Origin: Campanula takesimana | Taxonomy: Eukaryota > Streptophyta > Magnoliopsida > Asterales > Campanulaceae | Reading direction: 5' to 3' | Assembly: GCA_026119855.1 (NCBI GenBank) | Contig: JAOWBW010000220.1 | Location: 178,828 to 242,827 of the forward strand | Length of the DNA stretch: 64,000 nucleotides | Shown here: positions 21,895 to 33,271 of the stretch, piece by piece | Numbering within the stretch: position 1 is the stretch's first letter | Layout: the number at the start of each line of letters is the position of its first letter | Translations under genes and position numbers: made by a program | The notes under the pieces: generated by a model | What the model was told of the DNA's origin: nothing | The model's database searches: none | The model's input: the letters and a program-made list of their open reading frames with translations, nothing else

Positions 21895-22095
21895 GTGTAT
21901 GTCCTAATAAATGTCTAATGATTATCTGGACAGGATGTTTGAGCTTCAATGAATACTCAAAACATTCAACTCTCTTCAATGCTCTAATTTCACCAACCTT
22001 CTTCAATACACTAAGTCCTCTATTTATAGGGGGAATAAATGTCTTTAGTCCTGAGGAAGAAGGCTTGTAATTTTGAATTTCCAGCTGGGTGGTTA
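21895..22095 (-). repeat. Element A 5' LTR, part 2
   Basis: About 200 bp between the Gypsy element and Copia C. 21895-21899 is the second copy of the GTGTA target. It contains the LTR's TATA box (TATAAATAG in sense, plus strand 22020-22028), so this is the promoter part of A's LTR. Both nested insertions lie close to that promoter. Confidence 0.85.
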
Positions 22096-23605
22096 TGTTG
22101 GTAGTAGTGCCCTAGGCACGTTTAATAAATGTTGTAATTGTCATCATTTATTTCATATCAATAAAGAGATGTTTTGATTATTATTGTTGTTCATGTTTAC
22201 TTATAATAATCCCCGTCCCTAGTACTTGTTAAGCACTAGTATAAAGGCTAAATGGTCATGGGATGATCATGTTAGATTTATGGGTACTTGTTTGGAACAA
22301 GGTACTGGACATGACCCGCTGTATGAGATTTATGTCATGGTCTATGTCGTACATATATCTCATATTAGTTATGTCATTTGAATCCTTAGACATGAAGTTA
22401 TTATAGTCTTCCACTTGATGAACATTGTGTTTGACATATTCAAACGCTACCTTAACACGGTAGTTATAAAGGGTATGATTGGCATAATCGGATTCCCGTT
22501 GGGAAGAATAATAAGCTAAATGGATTTGTCCCTCCACGGAGAGATGTCAAGCTTGGGCCTCTCGTAGGAATGATGTTGATGAAATGTTCGGCCGGACTCA
22601 AATGAATTGATTGGATCAATGTCATTTGGATTATCAACATATTCGGAATCGAGAAAGTATTGAACAAAACAAGTTGACTCTTTGACCATGACTTGTGTTC
22701 AATGACATCGTGGACAAACGGATTGTGACATATTCTAAAGGAATGCGAACTTGTATCTAGTTATACTATTTGGGTAGGTATGACGGTTTGCTAGAACTTA
22801 ATCATATCTTATGGGATCATGTTTGAGCCCATTGCCAACTTAGTATAATCCTAGAGGGTCACACACAATAGAACGAATCTTAAATGAGAGGACAATATTG
22901 GTATTTAGGGCCGGAGGACCTCCAAGGAATTTCTGGAAAGTTCTGGGCCTCCTGGTCAACCAAGCGGGCGCTTGGGTTGCACCAGGCGGGCACCTGAACA
23001 AGCCGGAAAAAGAATTGGACTTTCTGCCCAAACAAGCGGGCGCCTGGGTAGGACCAGGCGGGCGCCCGGTATGCCGATTGGAAATTTCCTAATTCGATTA
23101 GGAATGGTTTTTGACACAAGTTACCTATTTGGAATAGGTCTTAATTGTGTATAAAAACACCAATTCGGCCAGACCATATGAGTGTGTGCTTTTGTGAGTC
23201 TCAAAGAGTTTGAGAGAGATTTTATTTTGTTCTAAGATATCATTGATTGAGGAACAAAATAATTCACAAATAAATTACATATAGTTCTTTATTAAATTGT
23301 GAAAGCGTGTTTTACAATTATTGGTCTAGCAACCAAGATCAAAGAAACTCCTTTGATATTCGTTCGAAGTGTGGATACCGCTAGAGGGTGAATTTTATCA
23401 TCTTACAAAGTTCGTGATTTGTTCGTGATAAAGCTTCAAGATCTCCACCAAGACCAAAGAAAAAATTCATAGCCATCAAGGGTTAGTTATTCCTCTGTTC
23501 ATCTTGTTGTATTTGATTTAATCGTATGAACGGATCCATGGCTTTGGGTTTTCTTAAAATTTTAATTGCTATATTCCGCTGCGCATGTTACTTCGAAACC
23601 CAACA
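22096..23605 (+). repeat. Element C 5' LTR
   Basis: TGTTGGTAGT...AACCCAACA, 1,510 bp. The TATA box is TATAAAAA 23150-23157, preceded by the perfect inverted repeat ACCTATTTGGAATAGGT (23123-23139). Two copies of a GC-rich motif (AAGCGGGCGC, then ACCAGGCGGGC) lie at about 22962-23070. Confidence 0.95.
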
Positions 23606-23606
23606 G

Positions 23607-23619
23607 TGGTATCAGAGCC
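23607..23619 (+). other. Element C primer binding site
   Basis: TGGTATCAGAGCC, complementary to the initiator tRNA-Met 3' end, one base after the 5' LTR. Confidence 0.93.
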
Positions 23620-25198
23620 CCGTTCATGTTGATTAATTCAATACTTGGATCATGTTGTGTGTATATAAATTGTTTATGTGCCAAGCATGATATGAATATT
23701 GGATTATATGATGTTTATGTGTTTTGTGATTTTATGTGGTTTATTGTTTTGCAACTTTAATCGCACGATTCAATCGCAATAAAAATTATGGTGGATTATG
23801 AATTATTTCGACTATTGATTTTTGATTGGATCAAAGTTTTAATAATCGGGGAAAAATAATTTTGAGACAAAAATTTCGAACTTGAAAATTCTATACTATT
23901 CTGACAATCAAGCGCCCGCCCGCGCTGGACCAGGCGCGAGCGCGTTGCAGGCGCCCGCCCGTGCTGGACCAGGCGCGCGCTCGCTAGGCCAGAATGTTCT
24001 GATTTTTGTTCAAAATCTGATTCTGGAATTTTTCGATAAATCCAACAAAAACCAGTAACAAGACCACTTCAGACTTGCTGATCTGGAATGGGTTTTGGGT
24101 AGTTGGTTTGTGTGTGGATTTTAGGGTTTGATTTTCCTATTTGTTTTAGTCTTGTGATTCCTAGATTGGTTCAAGTTTTGGATGGCTAATCTGCGTTCAT
24201 CGAGATTGTGTTTCCCAAAATTGATCGCAATCAAAGTTTCAAAGATAAAACGAAGTTAGAATTATAAAGAGTTCATAATTGCTAAAATTGAGAAACAAAG
24301 TTCTTGATTCAATGATTGGAGATCCATGTGGAATTGTGAATGCAATTGGCCTACGTTCATCGAGACCATCTATTGCTTAGTTTCGGCCACATGGACTACT
24401 TTCTTGGTTTCTTGAATTAGTGCGGGATTGTGGTTGCCTAATGGCTTAGTTCGACCGCACTTCTTGTTGTCTTGATTTGGAGATAATAACCAAAGTTGAA
24501 TTAGTCACATCCTCATAATTATAGAGAAACTAATGACACATAAATATCATGCTTAAACTAATGGGATTAATTTAGTGGCTAAACTTGATGTGTAACATGT
24601 TTATATTATGTGCTCATAAATGTGTTACATGCTATATGTGATGAACCTTCAAAGAAAGTTTTAAGTCCTTCTTTGCCATGCCATGATTAAAACACTTGTT
24701 TATATATGGGTGATTTTGATGTGGGTTCGCCTCCGCGAAGTGCATTGATTTTATTCATATATGAGCAAGATGAGGTTCATTAATTTAATGTGGGCTTGCC
24801 TCCGCAAGGTGCGTTAAATTGAATGGTTCCTATGCGTTTAAAATGGTCGGACTTAATTAGGCGTCAAAACAGTTTTGGGCCTAGGCAAAAGATGAGATTA
24901 AACATGCTTTTTGAAATCGGATTTCTCAAAGAATCTCATAAAAAGGATCTAAGAATCATATGGGATATGATTGACATGATTGTCTACCTAATTAATTTAG
25001 TTTTTGAGCGGTCTGCCTCCGTGGACTCAAAAGTTAAATTAAAGTTGGATCTTAGCCCAATTAAATTATATTATACATTGGATGTATAAGAAGGTTATAT
25101 AATTTAGTGGGAGTATTTGTTTGGAAAAATACATTGTTTATCTCTTTAATGAAAACCGGTACTTATTAAATTTTGGAAATTTTGCATATTTGTAGATA
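23620..25198 (+). other. Element C untranslated leader with GC repeats and hairpins
   Basis: About 1.6 kb without a long frame, typical of Angela/BARE elements. It holds a duplicated GC-rich segment (about 23908-23992: GCGCCCGCCCG then GGACCAGGCGCG, twice). It also holds three hairpins with the same CTCC loop: TTCGC/GCGAA at 24726-24739, CTTGC/GCAAG at 24795-24808 inside an outer AATTTAA/TTAAATT stem, and GTCTGC/GTGGAC at 25011-25026 inside TTTTGA/TCAAAA. These may be packaging or dimerisation structures. Confidence 0.7.
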
Positions 25199-27474
25199 AT
25201 GACTAATAACACTCAATCAATGTCGTTGCGATCGATCCTTGAGAAGGATAAGCTCGAAGAGAATGGTACTAACTTTATGGATTGGATCCGTAGCATAAGA
25301 ATCGTTCTTAGGCAAGAAGATAAGTTGTACATTCTCGATGGGCCTCTCCCTGCTGAACCACCGCCTACTGCCCCTAGGGTAGAAAGGGACAATTACAAGA
25401 AACATCGTAATGATTCTATAGATGTAAGTTGTCTCATGCTTGCTGCTATGTGTTCAAAACTCCAACAAAGTTTGGAACATTTGGAAGCCTATGAGATAGG
25501 CGTGGAGTTGAGAACCATGTTTCAAGAGCAAGCTAGGCAAGAGAGGTACAAGACCATTGTTGCATTCACTACATGTAAAATGAATGAAGGGCAACAAGTG
25601 AGTCCTCACTTTCTTAAAATGAAAGGTTATGTAGAGCACCTTGAGAAACTTGGCTATCCAATCCCATTGGAGCTAGCCACGGATCTCATTCTTAATTCAT
25701 TGCCTAAAAGATATAATCAGTTTGTGATGAATTATAACATGCATGGAATGGATAAGAATCTCTCTGAGTTGCATGGGATGCTCAAAACTGCAGAGATGAA
25801 GATTGTGGAGAAAGGTTCTCCCGTGCTCTTGGTTCATGATGGGAAGAAGGCTAGTGCCAAAGGAAATGGTAAAAAAGTTGTCAAACCCAAAATAAGCAAG
25901 GCAAAGGTTGCCAAGGCTTCTGAGGCAAAACCTGATTCACAAAAGGATGCAATCTGTTTCCGTTGTCAAGAAATTGGTCATTGGAAACGTAATTGCAAGG
26001 CTTTCTTGGAAGAGCAAAAGAAGAAGAAGAGCAGCAAGACTGCGTCGACTTCAGGTATCTATATGATAGATATTCTCCTTTCTACCACTGATTCTTGGGT
26101 ATTGGATACCGGATGTGGTTCTCACATTTGTCTAAATGTGCAGGGACTAAAGAATAGGAGACTGCTTAAAGAAGGTGAAGTAGATCTACGCGTGGGAAAT
26201 GGAGCAAGAGTTGCTGCATTAGCCGTAGGGACTTATGAAGTCACTTTACCTTCCGGATTAATTCTTGTTTTGAACAATTGTTATTATGTTCCGGATTTAA
26301 GCAGAAATATTATTTCAATTTCTTGTTTGGATAATGAAGGTTTTAAGTTTCTTATTGAGAATAAGAAATTTTCTATTTATTTAAATGATGTGCTTTATGG
26401 TATTGCTAATTCATTTAATGGCCTTTATATCTTGGATGTCAAGAATGAAAATAATGACAATGTCTATCATGTAAACAAGAAATCTAAACCTAATGATGTA
26501 AATCACACTTATCTGTGGCATTGCCGTCTCGGTCATATTAATGAGAAGCGTATCTCAAAACTCCATGGGGACGGACTTTTAGGTTCATGTGACCTCGAGT
26601 CATATGATACTTGCGAGTCGTGTCTTCTTGGAAAAATGACTAAGACACCTTTTACCAAGCTAGGTGAAAGGGCAAGCGACTTATTGGGGTTGATACATTC
26701 CGATGTATGCGGACCATTAAGTAGCAATGCTAGGGGAAGATTTCAATACTTCATAACCTTCACTGATAATTATAGTAGATTTGGGTATGTTTACCTAATG
26801 AAACATAAAAGTGAAGCATTTGAGATATTTAGAATATTTCAAAATGAAGTAGAAAAACAACTTGGCAAAAGTATAAAGGCACTTCGATCAGATCGAGGTG
26901 GTGAATACTTAAGTCAAGAATTTGATGATCATCTAAAGAATTGTGGAATAGTTTCACAATTGACTCTACCTGGAACACCACAATGGAATGGTGTGTCCGA
27001 GAGGAGGAATCGGACTTTGTTAGACATGGTTCGATCAATGATGAGTCAAGTTGATCTTCCAATATCCTTTTGGGGTTACGCCCTAGAAACCGCTGCTTTC
27101 ACACTAAATCGTGTTCCAACTAAATCGGTTCAAAAGACTCCATATGAGATGTGGAGCGGAAAGAAGCCTTGTCTGTCTTTCATGAAGATTTGGGGTTGTG
27201 AAGCTTTTGTCAAAAGACTTGTCTCAGGCAAACTTGCACACAAATCTGATAAGTGTATTTTCGTGGGATATCCTAAGGAAACTAGAGGATATTACTTTTA
27301 CAACCGTGAGGACAACAAAGTGTTTGTTGCCCGAACTGGTGTCTTTATAGAGAAAGAGTTTCTCTCCAAAGAAATCAGTGGGAGTAAAATAAATCTTGAA
27401 GAAATTCGAGACCCAGAAAATAACATTGAACCAATAGTGGAACAAGAACAAGAACCACAAGGAGTTGTGGAAAC
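25199..27474 (+). pseudogene. gag-pol: Element C Gag-protease-integrase, cut by the insertion of B
   Basis: The open frame starts at MTNNTQSMSL and the native sequence ends at 27474 (the frame runs 40 bases into B's LTR). Gag occupies residues 1-250 with the zinc knuckle CFRCQEIGHWKRNC at 253-266. Protease has WVLDTGCGSH at about 300-309. The integrase zinc module (HCRLGHINEKR, CESCLLGK) and the core (HSDVCGPL, RSDRGGEY, NGVSERRNRT) follow, then the integrase C-terminus (WGCEAFVKR, FVGYPKETRGYYFYN). Removing B and one target copy (13,370 bp) restores the frame at 40845, so the insertion alone broke it here. Confidence 0.93.
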
Positions 27475-29024
27475 TGTTGGGTATGCTTATTATAAACCAC
27501 TCCTATTACCTTAATTTGATTGATCCCATAACCTTATTTTACTCTTTGTGGACTTTAGGATATATTGTAAAAAGTACTTGTACTTATTTTAGAATAGTCC
27601 ACTTTATAGTTGAATAGGCTTAGCAGATTAGGACTCAATTTTTCTAAGTCTGGAAAAATGAGGTAGGTCCATTACCTACCGCATGTAACCTACCGCATGA
27701 CCAAGGTGCCGCATTCTCTATGCTTGCCGCAGATAACCTTGCCGCATGGTTCCATCCTACCGCGTGAATATCTACCGCATGGAACCATGGTTGAAGAAAC
27801 TCAAGTTGGTTCAAACTTAACCATAGTCACACTTGTGTCTTTACCTTGGTTAGTTTTGAACGTTGCAAATTCAAATTTCAAATTTGAATACAACTGTCAT
27901 TTTAGTACAGTTGGACCACCATGACTCTGCAACAAAAGGACAACTCAGACTGAGCTCCAATTAGAAATCAACAGCTCATTGTCCTCCAAACTTGCCCTCT
28001 AAGAATTCAAACGGCTAGTTTCTCCATCAAGGCTATAAATAGACCTTGAATTCTTCATTGAATATAAGCTGAGATTCTAAGAGAGAAATTGCTGTTGAAA
28101 TTCTTAGTGATTGAAGATCATACTCAAGATTTCCAGAATCCTTTGAATCTTCAAGCACTCAACCTTCAAGTCTTCAACAAATCTCCAGCAACCTTCAAGA
28201 TCAAATCTCAAGCCTCTCAACACAAGATTCATTACGCTCTAAAATCATATAGATTCCAAAGAGCTTTTGATTCTTACACACACACTCACCCCGATTGATC
28301 AATCACATAGATTGAATCATTAGGGATACACTGGTCTAAGTCTAGGATTTGAACTTCATTGAAATAGGAGTTAATTCAGTTCTTCATCTTTGTAATCTGT
28401 ACTCAAGAGAATTAATACATCCTCCATTCAAAATCCAAGACTGACCATCTTGGTAAAGGACGTAGATCTTTTAACAGATCGAACCTTTCCAAATCATTGT
28501 GTCATTTACTCACTGCACTTTACCTTTCTGCAAATTTACTTTAAGTCTTGTTCATCTTGTTCATATTGTTCTTCACTTGTTCATATTAATCTTGTTTGTC
28601 TTTTAGTGTTTGATCTTTCAGATTTAAGAACAAGTGTGAATTGTGTTTGTTTGTCTACCTCATTGCCTAAGTTAAAATCTGACTAACTTATCATTTGCCA
28701 AAAATCTCTAAGACACAAATTTTCAATCTTTCAACCTACCTCACATTAACCTACCGCACTACTACCTACCGCATATACATCTACCGCACTACCTACCGCA
28801 AAAACAAACCTACCGCATTGAACTTATCAAAACCAACTCTAAACTTGTTTCAACGAAAACTTCCGCTGTGCATTTTATACTTGACCGTGTGGTTTTTATC
28901 TACCGCAAAATTCAAGTGTAAGCATAAAGGTTGAATTTTGAAAAAGGGTTGAAATTTTAAATAGGCTATTCACCCCCCCCCTCTAGCCTCTTTTCATACC
29001 CTTGTTGTGTCTCTGGGACCAACA
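27475..29024 (+). repeat. Element B 5' LTR
   Basis: TGTTGGGTAT...GGGACCAACA. TATAAATAG at 28034-28042. The word CCGCA is clustered at 27676-27780 (six CCGCA and one CCGCG in about 105 bp) and again at about 28748-28912. The SIRE motif CACCCCCCCCCTCTAGCC lies at about 28970-28987. Confidence 0.95.
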
Positions 29025-29026
29025 AG

Positions 29027-29038
29027 TGGTATCAGAGC
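29027..29038 (+). other. Element B primer binding site
   Basis: TGGTATCAGAGC, two bases after the 5' LTR; initiator tRNA-Met. Confidence 0.93.
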
Positions 29039-29095
29039 AAACACCTTTATAAAACTTCTGTTTTTCAAGCTTAACAACTTGGGTGCCGATTCGAA

Positions 29096-31405
29096 ATGGC
29101 AAGTCAGAAAACTATGGCAACGGTTAACTTCACTCACGTTCCAGCGTTCGACGAAGATAATTTTGACGTATGGAAGCACAGCATTCTAACTCAGTTCTAC
29201 TCCATGGACGAGCAACTTGGTGATTGTCTTACCATTGGACCATACTTCCCAATGAAAGCTAATCCGGATCCAGAAACCAATGGTGCAAATTCGACTATCA
29301 AGAAACCAAAAGCTGAATGGACCGATGAAGAGAAAAGACTGGTTGGAATGGATGTGAAAGCAAAAAGTATACTTCTAAGTACCTTGAGCACGTCACAGCG
29401 TCGACAGATCATGGAATGTTCTACTGCAAAAGAACTTTGGGATGCAATTGAAGATTACATCGAAGGAGATCAAGCTTGCAAGGAAAGCAAAAAATTTGCA
29501 ATTCAAAGAAGATTCAACAACTTTGCTAAGATCCCCGGTGAATCACTAAGAGCCACTTATGATCGTTATTATGAGATCGTAAGTACTTATACAGCACTCG
29601 GAAAGAAGCTTACCAAGAAAGAAATCAATGTTAATTTTCTTGCCGCTCTTGGTTCACAATATCTACACAAAGGAAACACTCTTGAAGATACCAAGTTACT
29701 AGATGACATGTCTCTCAGAAGCCTCTATGCCAACCTCAAAGTCTTTGATATCAAGCTTAACAACATTGCTGAAATGGAAGGGAAAACAAAGAGCTTATCG
29801 TTGGTTGCTCAAAAGGAAGAAGTGATCGAGGAAGAAGATCAAAAAATCTCCACATCAGATTTACTTGATATGGATGATGATGATTTTGCAATGTTCGTGA
29901 AAAGATTCCAAAATTTCAGAAAAACAGCAAGACCCGGATCAACAAGCAAAGCTCCAACAAGGTTTTCAAGGAGCAGCCCTTCAAAGAAGAAAGAGAACTT
30001 CAACTTCTCCAAGAAGAAAGAAGATCTTGTTTGTTTTAATTGCAGGAAACCAGGTCACTTCGCATCAGAATGTCCAATTCCCAAGTACGAGTATATGAAG
30101 AAGAAAAGTAACTTTACTCCAAGGTATTCAAAGCAAAAGGGAATGATGGCTGAAGAAGACTCTACCTCAAAAGAGTTAGCTACTTGGATAGAGTCAGACT
30201 CTGATGAAAGCGATGAGGATTCTGAAGAAGGTCACATTTGTTTGGTCGTCCAGTCCGATGATGAGGATGATAATAAAAGTCGTCGCTCACCAAATGCAAA
30301 ACCTAAACGGATAAGTTATACGGCCGATGAACTTGCTGAAAAAGGATTCCTAAATCCGGTTCAAAAGAATGGTGATCTTCTATTTTCAAGATGTGATGTT
30401 AGTGCAGCAAAGAAGGCTCTACTAAACCCCAAAGTGAAGGAAGTTCTGTCTACCACACCTCAAGTCAAGTTTGACATTTCTCTCGATGAACAAGAAAAGA
30501 TGTTTGCAAAAGCTGAACAGGTAATTAGTAAGTTTTCTGGCATGAAGGAAGCTTTAGCACTTTCAACTGAAGAAATTTCCCAGCTTAAGACGGAGAAATC
30601 TCTACTAAGATCTGAACTCACCCTCCTTAAGGAGCAGATCAAGAGCATGACTCCTCTTACTGATCGAAATCGTTTCTTAGAAGAACAAAATGCTATATTT
30701 AAAGTTAAAAATGATGAATTGGTTGCTGAGATAAATGACTTGAAAAGGATCACTAATGAGTGGACCAATTCTCGTGTCACTATGGAACAAATCTTAGAAT
30801 CCCAAAAGCCTAGTGGTGATAAGGAAGGCTTAGGATTTCAAACTAATGACAACTTTAAATGTGCATCTTGTTGTGAAAGAGATGAGAAATTTACCCAGCA
30901 AACTTTGGAAGGGTCGAAGGCTAAACATCATGTTTCAAAGGGTGTAGGACAAGAACCAAAGAAGAAACTAGAGTTCAACTATGTCTACCCTAAGAAACAA
31001 ACTGGCAAGACAAAGATGAAAGGTATTGCCATGGATGAACCTACCGCAGAGGCTTCCTCTAGCAAGGTAGATGGCGCTCCCTACCGCATTATCCTGCCGC
31101 GAGGTCAATCGACCTCACCAAGGAAGATGGCGACCGCAAGGAAGCCATCGACCGCAAGTGGCGGCAAGGCAGCAAAGTTCAAAAGAATGAATTTTGTTAA
31201 AGAGACCTCATCCATACCAGTAAATGATGTTGTGCTCAAGACTTCAACGAAGCTTGTTAAAACTCAGCTGGGTGGCTTCCACCATTGTTCCGTGTGTGAT
31301 GGTTATGGTCATAAGGCTGCTGAATGTCTTTTGAGATTCACACCCAATCCCAGAAAGAGTAACCCTCCTTCTGTGAGGCAGGTGTGGGTCGTCAAAAGTT
31401 GCTAA
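29096..31405 (+). CDS. gag: Element B Gag
   Basis: 769 codons, start MASQKTMATV 58 bp after the primer site. Order: UBN2-like Gag core (residues about 10-230), acidic patch, zinc knuckle CFNCRKPGHFASEC (about 312-325), acidic SDSDESDEDSEE stretch, long coiled coil (about 460-565), and a second zinc knuckle CSVCDGYGHKAAEC (731-744). It is longer than the usual Copia Gag of 200-300 residues, as is typical for SIRE elements. B-specific words appear near the end as CTACCGC, TGCCGC and GACCGC (31040-31160). Gag ends with TAA. The next gene is in the same frame but three stops lie between them. Confidence 0.93.
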   Translation: MASQKTMATVNFTHVPAFDEDNFDVWKHSILTQFYSMDEQLGDCLTIGPYFPMKANPDPETNGANSTIKKPKAEWTDEEKRLVGMDVKAKSILLSTLSTSQRRQIMECSTAKELWDAIEDYIEGDQACKESKKFAIQRRFNNFAKIPGESLRATYDRYYEIVSTYTALGKKLTKKEINVNFLAALGSQYLHKGNTLEDTKLLDDMSLRSLYANLKVFDIKLNNIAEMEGKTKSLSLVAQKEEVIEEEDQKISTSDLLDMDDDDFAMFVKRFQNFRKTARPGSTSKAPTRFSRSSPSKKKENFNFSKKKEDLVCFNCRKPGHFASECPIPKYEYMKKKSNFTPRYSKQKGMMAEEDSTSKELATWIESDSDESDEDSEEGHICLVVQSDDEDDNKSRRSPNAKPKRISYTADELAEKGFLNPVQKNGDLLFSRCDVSAAKKALLNPKVKEVLSTTPQVKFDISLDEQEKMFAKAEQVISKFSGMKEALALSTEEISQLKTEKSLLRSELTLLKEQIKSMTPLTDRNRFLEEQNAIFKVKNDELVAEINDLKRITNEWTNSRVTMEQILESQKPSGDKEGLGFQTNDNFKCASCCERDEKFTQQTLEGSKAKHHVSKGVGQEPKKKLEFNYVYPKKQTGKTKMKGIAMDEPTAEASSSKVDGAPYRIILPRGQSTSPRKMATARKPSTASGGKAAKFKRMNFVKETSSIPVNDVVLKTSTKLVKTQLGGFHHCSVCDGYGHKAAECLLRFTPNPRKSNPPSVRQVWVVKSC

Positions 31406-31474
31406 CACTTTGGACCCATAAGAATAAAAAGGGGACCTTGTTCTTGAATGTTTATTTTATAGATTCTCTGCTTA

Positions 31475-33271
31475 ATGGCTGGACTCTCCAAGGATAGATC
31501 AAGTTTATGGTATCTCGATAGTGGCTGTTCAAGGCACATGACCGGAGATATCAACTTATTGGAAGATGTCCGTGAAGAAAAAGGGCCATCAGTAACCTTC
31601 GGAGATAATAACAAAGGAAATACTGTAGGATATGGAGTCATTCGTAAAGGAAAAATCACCATCCAAGAAGTCTCTCTAGTTATTGGACTACAACACAATC
31701 TTCTCTCAATATCTCAGTTCTGCGACAAAGGATTGCAATGCCACTTCACTTCAAATTTCTGTCTCATCAAAGATGGCATATCCGGCGTCACTTTGCTCAA
31801 AGGGATTCGTAAGAAAAATGTTTATGTTGTTGATTTTAATTCATCTTGCATTTCTTCTAATCTCTGTTTTGTAGCAAAGAATGTTAGTGAAAATAGTTGG
31901 CTGTGGCATAAAAGACTAAGTCACTTAAACTTTAAGTATCTCTCCAAGATTGGTAGAGAAAATCTAGTTCGTGGTCTACCCAAAGTAGCTGATCACCACG
32001 ATGAGAAGTGCACAGCATGTCAACTAGGCAAACAACCAAAAGCGTCTTTCTCCAGCAAGACGACACCTTCAACTTCTAGATGTTTGCAACTACTTCATAT
32101 GGACCTGTTTGGACCTGTTTCTACCGCAAGTATTGGAGGAAATAGATATTCCTTAGTTGTGGTAGATGACTACTCAAGATATACGTGGGTCGAGATGATG
32201 AGCTCCAAAGATGATTGTTATGACATTTTGACCGCACTCTTTAGACAGCTTCAAACACAAAAAGAAGATGACATCGTTAGTGTTCGATCCGACAACGGTA
32301 CAGAATTCAAGAACAACGGTGTTGCTCAATACTGTGATGATCATGGTATTGACCACAACTTCTCTGCTGCTGGAGTTCCACAACAAAACGGTGTAGTGGA
32401 AAGAAAGAATAGAACGTTGATAGAGGCCGGAAAGACAATGATTGCTGAAGCAAAGCTACCTCAATACTTTTGGGCTGAAGCCGTCAACACAGCATGCTTC
32501 ACTCAAAATAGATCCCTCATCAACAAGACCTACAACAAAACTCCTTATGAACTTTGGAGAGGAAGAACCCCCAACATAGCATACTTCAAGATATTTGGAT
32601 GCAAATGCTTTATACTCTACAACGGTAAAGAACATCGAGGTAAATTTGCTCCTAAGGCCGATGAAGGTATATTTATTGGGTATGCTAAACACTCAAAAGC
32701 TTTTCATGTATTTAATAAAACCACTCTTAAGATAGTTGAATCCGTCCATGTTACTTTTGATGAACATTCTCTCCTTGAGCCACATATGGCTCCAAATGTT
32801 GCTGATGATTTTGTTGAGATAAATGAGACATGTACAACTCAACCACAAAATCAATCAACTCAAGGAAACCCATCTACCTCAACTGCACCTCTACCTACCT
32901 CATATGAAGCACCAGAAGCTACCTCATCTGCTGCTACCTCAAATGGAGTTGAAGTTAAGACACCCATAAATGTTGAAGAACCTATCCCTCAAATTACTTA
33001 TGATTGGGATGGCTCAAATGATGTACCACTAGAAGACTTACAACCACCATCAACTCAACCAGACATACCTCAAGAAGTTCGTGAGGTCAGAGATCACCCA
33101 ATTCAGAATATCATTGGTGATTTGCATTCTGGTGTAAGAACAAGAAGATCAAACTATGATGCACTTACCGCATTCATATCTCAAGTTGAACCTAAGAAAG
33201 TTGATGAAGCACTCCAGGACTCAAGTTGGGTTGTTGCTATGCAAGAAGAGCTCAACCAATTTGAAAGATGA
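31475..33271 (+). pseudogene. pol: Element B protease-integrase and hinge, ended by a premature stop
   Basis: 598 codons in the same frame as gag. The protease active site is LDSGCSRHMTG (about residues 14-24). The integrase zinc module (HKRLSHLNFKYL, CTACQLGK) and core (DLFGP, RSDNGTEFK, NGVVERKNRTL) are intact. The hinge after integrase is Thr/Pro-rich and carries the variant word CTACCTCA four times at about 32870-32945. The TGA 33269-33271 stands where A and E have Cys in FERCKVW, so pol is cut before RT by a single base change. Confidence 0.9.

Noticed and set aside
22464..22667. Small frames in the LTRs of C
   Set aside because: They occur in both LTRs and are not conserved in D's LTR.
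24823..25089. 88-codon frame in the leader of C
   Set aside because: It covers the hairpins, has no homologue in D's leader and no domain.
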